This document shows, piece after piece, positions 39,201-49,680 of a DNA stretch of 64,000 nt (positions are counted from its first letter, which is position 1; every line of letters begins with the position of its first letter). Both the position numbers and the translations under genes were made by a program. This stretch comes from Homalodisca vitripennis. Its lineage: Eukaryota > Arthropoda > Insecta > Hemiptera > Cicadellidae. The notes beneath the pieces were generated by a model. The model saw nothing but the letters and a program-made list of their open reading frames with translations. It was not told the DNA's origin and searched no databases. The DNA is taken from contig NC_060214.1 in the NCBI RefSeq assembly GCF_021130785.1, positions 40,717,001-40,781,000 on the forward strand, in the 5' to 3' direction.

Positions 39201-42200
39201 GCCATTAAACATTCTAACCCTCACCATTCCTTCACTCATCACGTCTTCCCTGTAAACATCTCCAAGTTGACGATAAATTTCAGCCTGTTTCACATTCCTT
39301 GCATTCAAAAATATTGTTACAGAATGAATCTCATAATCGGCGGGATCACTAATTGTCTTAAAACATTTTGAACGTTCAGAGAAAACTGAAAACACAACGT
39401 AGAACAACTAAAATGGCTTGAGTCGATAGCCAGTGAACAAGGACGACTAGTGCGCATGCGCGGTACACCAATTGCAGCACTACGGCGGCAGTAGAATGAA
39501 ACTGTACTTACTTTCTGAATACGCCTCGTACTTAAATCAACTTTGTGGTAATAAGTACACCACCTTTAGAGGAAAAATTTGTACTTTTAGCCTGACTTTA
39601 ATAGGTTGTTGTAGCTCCCAAAGGTTGCATTTCTGGTTCATACAAGATAAAAGTTTAGTATAACCATGTAGAATTCCGCAACATCAATTCTGGAACATTC
39701 TATAGTGCAACTTTACTAACCTCTAAACTGGACTTGTCATACAGGAAGTAGGTCAGGGCCTGAAACGCCTTAGACCTGATGACCTTGCTCTTGGTAATCT
39801 GTAAAAGTTGAACTAGAAGTTCTAAGCCTCTTTCGCAGTTGCGGATATGGGCTCTACCAATGGAATCTTGACACAGGAGGAAGAATATCATCGCAAGCCC
39901 TGCAAATCATGAAGCGGTTCTTATCACTGTTTTATTAAGTTAAAATGTAATTTATTCTTCTACAATTCCTCCATAATATGAGGCCATACATTCTTTTTGA
40001 CATGTGTTCTTGATAAAGGTTTCTTTTTGTAGGTGACAATAAGGCAAACTCAAAATGGCACCGGAAATATAATTCACTTAAACTTGAAGTGCTCATACAT
40101 GTGCAAAGCCTACATAATTCAGTGTGAAGCCACTGGTAACTACTAGTAGACTATAAACTATTAACTGACTGTGAGTAGATACTTTGTGGTTTAGAAATAT
40201 GCAGCTACAAAAAGGGCTTGTAATGGTCTAGGAGGTTTTGACTCTAAAATAACTCTTATAACTGTTTTATTCAGTTAAAATGTATTTTATTCTTCTATAA
40301 TTCCTCCATAATATGAGGCCATACATTAAAATTGAATGGAAGTATGAAAATTAAGCAGTTATACATAATGGATTAGTAAAGTTGTTTAAATAATGTTATG
40401 AAAGGTAAATGTGAAAAACAACTTCTTTGCACTGAAAAATTCTACAATTATTTTACAAATTGAAATTCTTTTAAAATGAACAAATGTTTGAAAAAGAAAT
40501 ACTGGAAGTTTCTGATGGTATGCAGAAATGTGGGTATTAAAATACCATTTCTAAGTTTCATTATAAACCTTACAATTTATTTTTATAGAGTACACCAAGC
40601 TTTACATTTCTTTGTTGTTGTTTATCTGCAATCTTGACATTGTTGTATTACAAACTTACTCAATGACTTGCATCAGTAGCATAACTAAGAGGAGCAATCA
40701 AACTTGCTTGAGATACAGCAGTTAAATATTTTACTTTGAATTAAGTCTATCGAATTCATTTAAATTTTATTCAAATTTATTCTACACCTCCCAGTGTGAT
40801 GTCTCTTCAACCAGATAACCCCCCAATCACAAAGTAAAGTCCTAATTACACGAAAGGCTTGCATAAACCACACAATTACACTTACACTTTGCTTATGTCA
40901 ACACAATCATTTATTTGAATTTCACTTAGTAGATTTATTCATTAGGAATACGTAGATAACATATTTATTGCCATTTAAATTTTGCTTGATTGTTAAAAAC
41001 TTAATAGAAACAAGGTCTACAAGAATAACTATGAGAGCGAACAGTACCAATGACGTACAATCAGTTTCATTACTGTACATATGAGTTGATGAGCAGTTAC
41101 AGGATTAAAGCTTTTGATTTTTAAAGTTTTAGCTTCTTGTTCTCTGGTTGGGACATTTTAAATGATATAACATTAATTCTTTCATACTTTGTATTATAGA
41201 GGTTATATGGCATGGGGAAAACATATGCCAGTTAAAAGGACTGAGATAAATATTGGTTTATGAAGGTAAATTAAAATGATTAATTTATACACGGTGGTAC
41301 TGAGGATGTTTAAAAATAAAATCAACACATCAAAATTACCAATTTAATATTGGCAATTAAGTGGCCGCTGCAACTCAGTTACTTTCCTGAGAAATGATAA
41401 CAAAATATTCAAGCCAAACACTTTTATAAAAGCCACATGTTCTATGCACACTTACAGTGATCAACTCCATTGTTGAGTTTGGCCACCACAAGCTCCACCA
41501 GCCCATCCTTGACCAACTGCAGACGAGAGATTTCCAAGCAGCTGAGATTGTATAGACAGAGGTTAGCAGTGGGGTCACCCACCTCTTGTACCAGCAGCGA
41601 GAGATCTGCTCGGCCTCCTTGAGCCTTGGTAGAACAACAAACATTATAAGGAACCTAAATTTGTGGTTCACCTTTTAGGACTTTTGAAAACCTAAGGCAA
41701 GATTCAAATCTATCTATATGCTGATTAATACTTGATCAACTGTAGAAAAAAAGATTTCCAGGCAGCTGAGACTGAATAAGCAGAGGTCACCCACCTCTTG
41801 TACCAGCAGCGAGAGATTTAAGGCAAGATTCAAATCTATCTACATGCTAATTAATACTTGATCATATAATTAGATTGCCATTCATTTGCAGTTACAGGGC
41901 TATCAAATAGTAAACTTACTTGTACAAAAACCAGTCTTTATTTTTTAACAATCTCAGGTATGCGATTCTTCCATATGCAGTAGTCAAAATCAGTTGATTG
42001 AACCATGAAATAGTTTATTTCAATGATGTTTAAAATAGTTTTTAGTTCTAGTTACAAATAATTTCAACCACTGCTTTGACATTAAAACATTAATTTCATG
42101 TTCATTTTGTACATAGATATATTACAGCACAAAGAACAATGTTTAGTAATTATAAATTACAATTATTGTGAGATGTTGACATATCTCAAGTGCGTATTTC

Positions 42201-44378
42201 GAGTTTAGTATATCTGACGAATGAGAATAACACTGAATCCAGGGTTATTATTAGCTAATAAAAATAAATGCAACTTCTTATTCTTCCAGAACATTTATGA
42301 ATTCAAACTTGTTAATTGGAAAAGGTGCAAACAATGTGGGGTCAAAAAATTATGTTTTCTTGTCCTATTGTTATGGTTGTATAACCAATTCTTAACTACA
42401 TATAATTTTTAAGTCTAAAATAAAAGTTTAGTTTTTCAATACTAAAAATCTTCCAAATGTTGAGCGAATTTTGAAGTTTGTTGAAACAAACTTTAGAGTA
42501 TTGATTTGGATTTTCAAAATTACATGGCTCAAGTGTTATTTTATGCAAGAGGCCACTAAGTTTTTTATCAGTTCACACGGGAACATTCTTTTAGATAAAT
42601 TAATAAGCGTATAGACTGCAACAAATAGTTTATTTCAATAATTTTCTGAATACATTTGATCAACTTCAGCCTTAATGTATGTTAAACCAACAGTATTGTC
42701 GCATTGATGATGTTAAAACCTCAACTTCAACCTAAATTTATGTTAAACCAACAGTATTGTTGCGTTGATGATGTGAGAACCTATCAGATTTTCAGATTAG
42801 TAACATTCACGTTAAAAGAATTCTACTTTATTAACAAAATAAAACTATAAAAGAGATAACTCCTTGAGCTATGCCAGAAATAACATTATTGTTAGTTGGT
42901 AATTAAAAGCTTATAGTCATATTATAAAACTACTATCAAAATATGTTAAAACACCAACCTGAACAGCTATTCCACTTGATTTCAATGATTTTGTGAAGGT
43001 GGCCAAAGCTTTTATAACTGCGCTTTTTACATCACAATCATTTGTAGACAAGTGGACAGCGACAGCTTTGACTACCTCTGCTTTCAGCATATCCAACCGA
43101 TACTTTGGCACCTCCCAGAGCAACCTAAATGTTTAACAAAAATGTTAGACATACTGCAAAAACAAGGAGAATAGTCTAAAGTTTCAAGTTTATGATGTGC
43201 GAATATTGAGTTCAACTCCATTTCACCTGGTCTGCTTAGTCAGTGTCGGAAATCTGACGCTGTCACAAGACTTGGCTGCTCCTGGAATTTGGAGTCATCT
43301 GTCTGAAGAGATCCAAAAAAGTTAGTAACAAAAACTTTCTGACGCTGCACTAAAAAGGAAGGTAAAATGAAGCTGACCTCAACATTCACTCAACAATAAA
43401 ATCTTCCCACCATAGCTACATTATGTGTAGAAAACTGTTGTCCCACCGTGCTCATGTCTAAAACATGATAGTGCACTCAATTGTGCACCTGATGATACTA
43501 TAACAATACCTATTCGTCTACATTGCACTTGATTTCATAGATTAGGTGTCTCTGATGTCGAAACGATGCAAAGAGTTTGTTTTAAACTTATTTGTCACCG
43601 ACTTTTTTCGATCTCTTCAGATGTACATTGACTCCAGATTCCAGGAGCCAAGTCTGTGTCAGCATCGGATTTCAGATGCTGCACGTAAGAGGAAGGTGAA
43701 CTGGAGCTAAACTCAACTTTTTACCAGTACCATCTACCTAATACTTTATCGACTCTCCCTCTTATTCTGCTTTATAAGATTCTTGTACATGCCAGAGGAC
43801 AGAATACTTAAAGGCTTGGCCGTTATATTAAAAAAAACTGTTTAAAAAGTATAAAAATGGTTTTAAAAAATTATCTAAATTTGATCACCACGAAAAAATA
43901 ACAGACACTTCAATTTTTCAATGTTCCCCATATTCACCCCCTTGGTAACACTCTGCTAGACATTTCCTCCTTGTCTGAATTACTGCTAAAGAAGACAGCC
44001 TTAGATATGTCTATTTTCTGCAAGTTGATATTCTTTTTATTTATTACTGTAAAAATAATTTAAATTATTCGTGATTCAGTTACATTGTAGATTTCATTGT
44101 TCTACTTATGTTTGTTTAGTTTATGGTTGTTAACTATTTTTTACTTATTGGTCACAACAGTTATTACTTGTTCAATAAGTTTTGTAACTCAGTTTGTTGA
44201 TATTTTCAGTTGTCTAGTCTTTTGTCACCATAATTTATAATATTATTTGTTGCCTTGCATTGTTGACAGTTTTTAATATTTGTTGTTGTTTGCTTGTTTA
44301 TTTGTAGATAGTGCAGTATTGTTTTTAGGGTTTCATAATTCATTTTATGTTATATAAATAAAGTACAATGATGTACAG

Positions 44379-44440
<62 letters not shown>

Positions 44441-47400
44441 AAGTTTTTAAGCCAGGATCATCTTGGACACTTCTTTGTATTTTTTTTTTTTACTCAGATT
44501 TGTCGTATTACTTGTTTGTAATAAATGTGTAAAATACTGTAGAACCATAAATAAATAAATCCTAAATACAAAAATGGATTTAATTCTATATACAGGATTT
44601 AAGGGAAGACTTGTAAAACAAATTTAGAATAAACAGAGCAAATACTATGTATTTTTATGAGATTTCTTAACAAATAACTTGTAAACCTCACATTTTTTAA
44701 AGAGATGTTTATGAAAGAAAAACTTGTAAATATTTCTGGGATTCCAAACTTGTAACTGTGTATTAAAGATCTCTTTAATATACTTTAATTTTAGTACAAT
44801 ATATTTATAAACTTTATTTCATAAAATGATAAAACCTACTAAAATATGATGTACAAAAATCACACTTATTATTATTGTTTAGATTTTATTTTTTCCTTAT
44901 ATTTGTCTCATAAGATTATTGTCACCTATAAAATTTGACATATGTTCCTTTTTAGATTATCAAGAGATTCTTCGTGGAGTCTATTGGAAGATGAGTCACA
45001 AACTGCAAAAAGAGCAATCTTTGTGTTTTGTGTTGATGTGCAGATAAGCATTAGATAAGTTTTCAAGCCCCTGGATATTGGAATAGTAATTATATAATTT
45101 TTTCCTAACCTGAAAATGAATCTATGATTCCATTCTTACGAATAAAAAATGTGCTACTACCTGAGAGTTCGAATTGCCATCTGCTGGGTGCTAGGGGTAG
45201 AACTACTGTTCAATACGGACACCAACACTGGAACAATGTGATGTTCATGGAACTTTTCAGCTATTTTATAGTTCTGCGTTAAGTTTCCAATCAGCCTGCA
45301 TGCACGACTTTGGATACTTTCCTGGTTCAGGTTTTTTAGAATTCCAATAATTATTGGAATCCCTCCATAAGCAACAACCTAAAAACATAATTGGTATTAT
45401 AAACTTTATTTTTTTGTATAAAATTATTATATAGTAACATGAAACATAAAAACAACTGTTTTTTTGTGCATTATGCTTTTGAAAGTTAGTGCACATTCTA
45501 AAAGATATCCTAAAAAGTAACAACTTTACCTCAATAACATGTTTATTTACTTTTATTGACTTTTAGTGCACGTTCTTGTCTATCTTTATTTTGTTTAATT
45601 TATTGTGTATGAATGAAACATCCTCATTTTAAAAAACAGAAGTTTTTAACTTAACCTCTTCAGATTAGATTCTTTATTTTGGTTCATTGTAAATGGAGGG
45701 AACATTTGAAAAAGTTACTGAAATTTTACTACCATTCAGTGGTACAAAGGAATTCAGTGATTAGAACCAGATTGTAGATCTCATAGCATATTGTTACTGA
45801 TTTCTTGTGCATTGATATTGTTTGAACAATGTCAAATTTCTAAAATAATGCTGTTTCTGTCAAAATTCTTCCATTGTCAAATATAAACTTTAAACAAAGG
45901 ATATTGATATTTCCATTGCTAAGTTTAAGTAAGCCAAAACTCTAATTTGTATTCTGCTATCTGTAATCTTCTATTTTAAATGAAAATCTGTTTAAAACAT
46001 AATTATTACAAATATTATGTGTGTTTATTGCTTTCAACATGGACTATTTTAAATATGGCTCTTATTATAATATTCATCTACAATTAATTTATTTACTAAT
46101 GAATTTTATCTTTATTTGTTTCAGGTTTATCATAGTAGTTTTATATTTATCACTAGTATTCATTGGCCATGGTAAAATGGTGCTCCCTAGATGTTAAATA
46201 AAAATAAATAAATAAACAAGTTATGTATTTTAGTACCCCTAAATACAAAAGAACACTAATTTTTTGGAACTTCCAAATCGACCCACCCTATGCTTATTCA
46301 AATCTGAGAATGATATTTTTACCATTATATTTATTCTTATCTAAATTCTACTAAAAACTAAAGAACATTTTCAAAATGTTGACTATTCTTTTTTAATACA
46401 GCTGTAGATACAGTTCGAAGACTTTAGCTGCGCGCGTGACCTTGAGTGTGTGGTAATAGGCGGGAGGGGGCGGGGTAGCATTATGCGCTGCGTCCCGAAA
46501 ACATTTCCTATGACTCATGGGTAAAACCCTCCTTTCAGGAATCGTATTGACCCAAATAACTCATCACACTCACTACAATCAGTCTGTTTTGTGACAGTAC
46601 TGATTTTTTGTGGAATTAAATAATAAGAGAATACCAAATAATAGGGCTTACCCTTGTTTTTCAGTTGTTATAGTGTTGTTTAACGTGTTTTTAAAAATAA
46701 CGTATTTGTCAATACTACTCTGCAAATCGAAATCGTGAGTTTAAAGAGATTGTTGCGCCTTCATCTCAGCTGCTAGCACGTAAACGCAACCACACAGATA
46801 GTGTTTATTTGTTGAAATAGTAGTATTAGGACCCTACCCTCCAACTGTACAAAAAGCAAACACACTGAATTCTATTTCCTCCTGTTTGATTACTATTCAT
46901 TACAGTATTTTATTTACGGTTAAAATAAAAAATTTATTTATATCAACATTAAATTCATATGCAGTATAACTATTAAAACTGTTTTATTTAAATGTACAGG
47001 CCAGTGTTGATGGAGGGTTAAATTTTATGTTATGTAACCAATTTCAAGGTTACATCTCTGTAATTTGTAGTGTAAATAAATTAGTTGATTCTGTAAAAAT
47101 AATGGTAAAGCTATTCTCTATATTCAGTTTTTAGAGCCTATTGCTACGTTAACAAATATAGGCTACAGGGTAAAATGCATTGCATATCAATTTTCGTTAA
47201 AGGATATTAAGCAAATCATTAAACAAGCATTATACTTATGCTGACTTCATTAGCATATTGGTTACTATGAAGGATAAACTAAAAACTAGATTTTGCGATC
47301 AGTAGGTCTAGTTAAACTTACCTGTTCTCGACATTCTTCTTGCAAGCAACAGTTTGCTAAAATACTTAAAGATACATTAAGTATTTTTTCATTTGGCTTG

Positions 47401-47582
47401 GTTAGAATTTTAACAATACGTTTCAAGCCTCCTTTGTCTCGTAAAAGCTTGATGCCTTCATCTTCTTTGATTACATCTGTTCTAATTTGGACTAATAACT
47501 TGTAAATCGACTGAGATGATGAACATTTTTCTAATTGATTAATAAGTTTTATTATACCCACTGAGTGTCCAGTTTTTGACAT
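29509..47582 (-). CDS. ARMC5: ARMC5-like protein: armadillo repeats plus BTB domain (nine coding exons)
   Basis: Armadillo-repeat and BTB protein. In mammals ARMC5 is a substrate adaptor of a CUL3 ubiquitin ligase that controls RNA polymerase II subunits. Coding exons, in order: 47582-47322, 45378-45161, 43124-42959, 41624-41456, 39899-39721, 36385-36080, 35883-35693, 32740-32492 and 30236-29509. Every border is GT-AG and phases agree to the last exon. Together they give about 820 residues, against 935 in human. Repeat blocks include SLSILANCCLQEECREQ, YGGIPIIIGILKNL, RACRLIGNLTQN, ALATFTKSLKSSGIA and FQALTYFLYDKSSL. The BTB domain has VSANKSTLCNNSPMFEAMFR. The last exon needs a frame change near 30107-30180, so the gene may be damaged or the assembly may have an indel there. 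Confidence 0.88.
31405..31900 (-). mobile_element. LINE 3' end fragment (noncoding)
   Basis: In the minus orientation the sequence runs ttgtcaatgcattttgtaca, then GACAATAAA, and ends in repeated ATTCT units at 31405-31420. The same TTGTCAATGCAT...GACAATAAA arrangement ends the insertion at 60.34 kb, which has a different tail repeat. No protein is encoded here; the 5' limit near 31900 is a guess. It lies in ARMC5 intron 8. Confidence 0.5.
32492..32740 (-). CDS. ARMC5: ARMC5-like exon 8
   Basis: Acceptor tgctgacag|GAACAAG, chosen because it keeps the frame; the nearer tttttag at 32767 would run into a stop. Donor ATCAG|gtgggt, exit phase 2. Encodes NKNYYRQLLDDQFVL, a Cys-rich stretch (CRLCRPNHECCAECERL) and LTIPHVI. 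The Cys cluster could bind zinc, but that is inference. Confidence 0.8.
32819..32853. repeat. perfect hairpin, 16-bp arms
   Basis: Arms 32819-32834 and 32838-32853 (tattcagtctagttct and its exact complement) are separated by three bases. It lies about 80 bases 5' of ARMC5 exon 8 on the coding strand, near that exon's acceptor. Confidence 0.85.
33100..34378 (+). mobile_element. LINE fragment with inverted 5' part
   Basis: Plus strand 33434-34136 carries broken post-RT blocks: ASKFLGIYLDRGLIWNTHID, AYYGLIYPHLSYGLILWG, FRESCKQAFK, RDSYRTERHRMVAYEHLP and LINRLPDSI, ending with an AATAAA-like tract and TTTGACTTTGACTT at about 34362. The neighbouring 33100-33430 encodes endonuclease blocks only on the minus strand: ILMMGDFNVLSYDC, NLSDL and GDHHSLVICIHG. 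The two parts are head to head, as left by a 5' inversion during insertion; most of the RT is missing. It lies in ARMC5 intron 7. Confidence 0.75.
35693..35883 (-). CDS. ARMC5: ARMC5-like exon 7
   Basis: Acceptor atgttgtag|ATGGAGG, donor GCAGG|gtaagt, exit phase 2. Encodes MEEEVSDVKEEEMILIFLHH and VAKLTISTLIDYISLVREAN. Confidence 0.86.
36080..36385 (-). CDS. ARMC5: ARMC5-like exon 6
   Basis: Acceptor tctttcag|ATTCTTC, donor ATGAAG|gtaatt, 102 codons, phase 0. Encodes VNGLVPALIKSLAEYVIRHG, then a Ser/Pro-rich acidic linker (PPASPASVYSPLCLSEDELE). This exon is far richer in G+C than its introns. Confidence 0.86.
37325..38110 (+). mobile_element. LINE 3' fragment (post-RT region)
   Basis: Begins with SVKFLGLFVQSNVK, a stop, then NIHVETLCKK and the open frame 37456-37965: VYFAHIQSHLSYGIIVWGHF, RTHCKPLFKQLGILTI, SHFTRQNNFLRV and FGLRLYNMLPYNVKSL. 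The SRT-CKPLFK block is shared with the fragment at 5.6 kb, so they are related families. It ends AATAAAG and then TTTTGACTTTTGACTT at about 38099. It lies in ARMC5 intron 5. Confidence 0.85.
38505..39528 (-). mobile_element. mariner DNA transposon 3, truncated at the transposase C-terminus
   Basis: The right end is TA preceded by the inverted repeat whose inward reading is cgaggcgtattcagaaagta. The left end is lost near 38505, within the transposase C-terminus. Minus-strand frames: ISDPADYEIHSVTIFL, EGMVRVRMFNGGRTNVH and RPSLVTDDLVREVDKK (39021-39407); NKIVTGGETWVLHV; LIDFLLRGETIN with RRVIKNKRRGMF and [12 protein letters not shown]. The first catalytic Asp is Gly (GGETW instead of GDETW). 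Several frameshifts are present. Same family as the copy at 25.0 kb. It lies in ARMC5 intron 5. Confidence 0.85.
39721..39899 (-). CDS. ARMC5: ARMC5-like exon 5
   Basis: Acceptor gatttgcag|GGCTTG, donor TTAGAG|gttagt, exit phase 0. Encodes FFLLCQDSIGRAHIRNCERG, LELLVQLLQITKSK and KAFQALTYFLYDKSSLE; human ARMC5 has the comparable VAALVGFLYDTGAL. Confidence 0.88.
39925..40327 (+). repeat. direct repeat pair in ARMC5 intron 4
   Basis: About 66 bases at 39925-39990 (tgttttattaagttaaaatg ... atgaggccatacatt) recur at 40262-40327 with few changes. They are 335 bases apart in the same orientation. Origin unknown; possibly a local duplication. Confidence 0.7.
41456..41624 (-). CDS. ARMC5: ARMC5-like exon 4
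   Basis: Acceptor taccaag|GCTCAAGG, donor GATCACT|gtaagt, exit phase 1. Encodes AQGGRADLSLLVQEVGDPTA, NLCLYNLSCLEISR and DGLVELVVAKLN. Part of it is copied in the intron upstream of it (41758-41862). Confidence 0.87.
41758..41862 (-). pseudogene. partial copy of ARMC5 exon 4 and its upstream intron
   Basis: This stretch repeats exon 4 sequence (gatttccaggcagctgagac ... cccacctcttgtaccagcag, gagagat) with a deletion inside. It then runs directly into a copy of the intron next to the exon (taaggcaagattcaaatcta ... taatacttgatca, original at 41693-41742). It lacks both splice sites and joins two segments, so it is a broken tandem duplicate, not an alternative exon. Confidence 0.8.
42661..42782 (+). 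repeat. 61-bp tandem duplication
   Basis: Two adjacent copies, 42661-42721 and 42722-42782, share caacttcaRcct and atgttaaaccaacagtattg, differing at several positions. It lies in ARMC5 intron 3, just 3' of exon 3 in gene direction. Confidence 0.8.
42959..43124 (-). CDS. ARMC5: ARMC5-like exon 3
   Basis: Acceptor acatttag|GTTGC, donor GTTCAG|gttggt, exit phase 0. Encodes LLWEVPKYRLDMLKAEVVKA and SAVIKALATFTKSL. Confidence 0.85.
43218..43745. repeat. fold-back repeat in ARMC5 intron 2
   Basis: The left arm (from 43218: ctccatttcacctggtctgc, then a GACGCTGTCACAAGACTTGG block and a CTGAAGAGATCCAAAAAAGT block) is the imperfect reverse complement of the right arm at 43610-43745. Both arms also resemble the repeat at 7.64 kb. 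The left arm holds a second, short inverted copy of its own end (43340-43385). This suggests a MITE-like or fold-back family, not a gene. Confidence 0.65.
43870..45160. other. ARMC5 intron 2, AT-rich, with microsatellite
   Basis: Apart from the TA array at 44383-44438 nothing is recognised here. Confidence 0.4.
44383..44438. repeat. (TA)28 microsatellite
   Basis: An uninterrupted run of 28 TA units inside ARMC5 intron 2. Confidence 0.97.
45161..45378 (-). CDS. ARMC5: ARMC5-like exon 2
   Basis: Acceptor ttttag|GTTGTT, donor CTCAG|gtagta, exit phase 2. Armadillo repeats: VVAYGGIPIIIGIL, QSRACRLIGNLTQNYKIAEK, HHIVPVLVSVLN. Confidence 0.88.
45400..47280. other. ARMC5 intron 1, GC-rich patch and orphan transposon end
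   Basis: Mostly AT-rich. A GC-rich patch at 46430-46500 (ggcgggagggggcggggtag) stands out. At about 47009-47023 the words TGATGGAGGGTTAAA are identical to the right end of the piggyBac-like MITE at 63.2 kb; no matching left end was found nearby. Confidence 0.4.
47322..47582 (-). CDS. ARMC5: ARMC5-like exon 1
   Basis: Starts MSKTGHSVGIIKLINQLEK at ATG 47582, 87 codons, donor CAG|gtaagt, phase 0. It encodes the N-terminal region up to LSILANCCLQEECREQ, matching the LSILADCCTEGACR segment of the family. Confidence 0.87.
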
Positions 47583-48429
47583 TTCAATTAACCTATGTCA
47601 CTTTTCACTGCTGAAAAAGAATAGCCTAACCTACTTATCCTTGAAACCAATATTTTCTTGCACTTGATGAACAAATGCCTACATTATCTTCACAAAGAAA
47701 GCTATAACCCCCCCTAAACACAAACACATTTGTATTATTTAAAATAATAGCCGTTAACAAATTAAGTTAGAAAAATATTTAAATGTCACTATATACGAAC
47801 TTTTGTGAACAAAGCGTTTTGAGGTTATGATTTACAAGAAACAAAATTTAGGGAACGACGTGTAATTATGAGTTTATAGCAACTAAATTTATAATTATTG
47901 AAAGTTTTCAAACCATTAATTTGCCGTATCTGTAGAAATTTATTAATAAGTAGAAATTTGTACTTAAAATTAGCAGCAGACGAAACGAAATATATCCAAT
48001 ATCCGGTTTCTTGATGCTATATCCGGTTTCAGTTTTTGGTGTAAAGCTTTAGTTTCCAATATAAGATTACAAAAGGTACAAATAGTAATTAAAAAGCAGG
48101 CCTAAATTATATTATTAATGACTTCTAAAAAGGCATACGGTTAAAATTAACAGAATGCATAGAACAGAATCACTTATCTTATTGAAAATACTTCTTGTAA
48201 AATTAAAATTGAAATCGGAAATGTTTATTGGTTTACCACATAATAGAGTCAAGAACGAATGAGACCACTTATTTAATTAAACAAACGTATATATTAATAC
48301 AACTTTATACAAGAGAATAGTAATTTATCAATCTGCTGAACGTGTCAAAAAAATCTGTAATGGTACCACCTTAAAAGAAATGCATTTTTATTTCCTTCAA
48401 AAAAATTACTAATTTAAAGCTTATGCACT

Positions 48430-48880
48430 CTGGCGGTTCATTCCATTCATTGCAGAGCTTGACACAGATATGATAAGTGGTTCTAAAAGTTAGTGTTATG
48501 TTATTTTTTCACGAATGTAGTAGCCATGAATTTTCTGTGGCACAATATACTTAGATTTTTACGGACGTATTTGACTGGGTAAAGGACGTGTATTTATGAA
48601 AAGGTTAAGACACTGTGGTGTTGGGAAAGTGGCTTGGAGGAAGAAAGACGCAGTTTACTAAAAACTGTAGATAATGCTCTTTTTAGAGTCTAAATTTGAA
48701 GTTAGTTTGTACACATTTCCAACCCCACATTTCAACTGCATAGGTTAAAATGGGTATACCATTATTTCATAATGTACTGTAATCTTCATGCTGTATGCCT
48801 TCCAACGTTGGGAACGCACCCAAACGTGTCGATGATACTGAATTATTTAAATAATAATAATCGTTTAATACAAAATTAAT
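48430..48880 (-). mobile_element. possible LINE C-terminal remnant
   Basis: On the minus strand broken frames give GIPILTYAVEMWGWKC and later RTTYHICVKLCNEWNEPPEC. The order (a -PILTY-x-E-WGW- block, then a short C-terminal block) fits the region after the RT of some LINEs. Stops are frequent and the assignment is tentative. Confidence 0.4.
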
Positions 48881-49039
48881 TGAAAATTTGGCTGGATCCG
48901 GACCACTTCGATCCTCTCGCTGGCTACGTCCTTGACTCTATGACAGACGCACTCAACGCAAAACTGTGTAAAATCAACATTCTATGAACGAAATTTTTAA
49001 GATGCACACTTCTCCATGTCTATTCTGACGACAATTCGT

Positions 49040-49680
49040 AGAGAGACAGCCTTTTATTCATGCTCAAAGAGACACTCCGTCTGGTCTGTAATAAGACTTT
49101 TTTCTGATAAATACACATATTGGGGATTTTCGCCTTCGAGAAGCCCCTGATTAAATCCAAAGTTTGCTTTTATTCCTTGAATGATTTGATGAAAATCTGT
49201 AAATGAATCATCTTTATAAGGACTGAGAACTGTACTTGTAGAAAAGGAGTCACAGTTATACATTTGTTATCTGGCTCAATCGTCCTCTGAAAAAATTCGC
49301 TTTAGTGAGGAAATTGTCTAAACTCCAGGATAAACTACCGGTGGACCAGCTAGTATACGAGACAAAAATGAGACTTTGTGATTGATGTAGGTTCTGTAGG
49401 TGAATTATTTGTTTAGAAAGACAAGACCTGGAGCAAATTAGATTTAGACGAATTATACTTGGAGTTTTTATATTTTGATATAAGAGGGAAATTAACAGCT
49501 TCAGTAAAAATGATCCCACCCACTATCACATCTATAACCCTACCCTCCCCTAATTCGGTAAAATGCAAACCATGCCATGTGAAGCGATCGTTTTCTAATA
49601 TTCGTAAGTGATACGAATCTGACGTAATAATATTCATAAACCAAATCCTTAACATCCCTATTAACCTTGAAAATAAGCTA
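49040..49680 (-). pseudogene. possible SGNH-type domain remnant of a retroelement
   Basis: Overlapping minus-strand frames contain DRFTWHGLHFTELGEGRVID, which resembles the FTRHGLHLNxxGK motif of SGNH-esterase-like domains found in ORF1 or orphan ORFs of arthropod retroelements. The rest (ISKYKNSKYNSSKSNLLQVL, then FLTKANFFRGRL) is low in similarity and broken by at least two frameshifts. Tentative. Confidence 0.35.
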
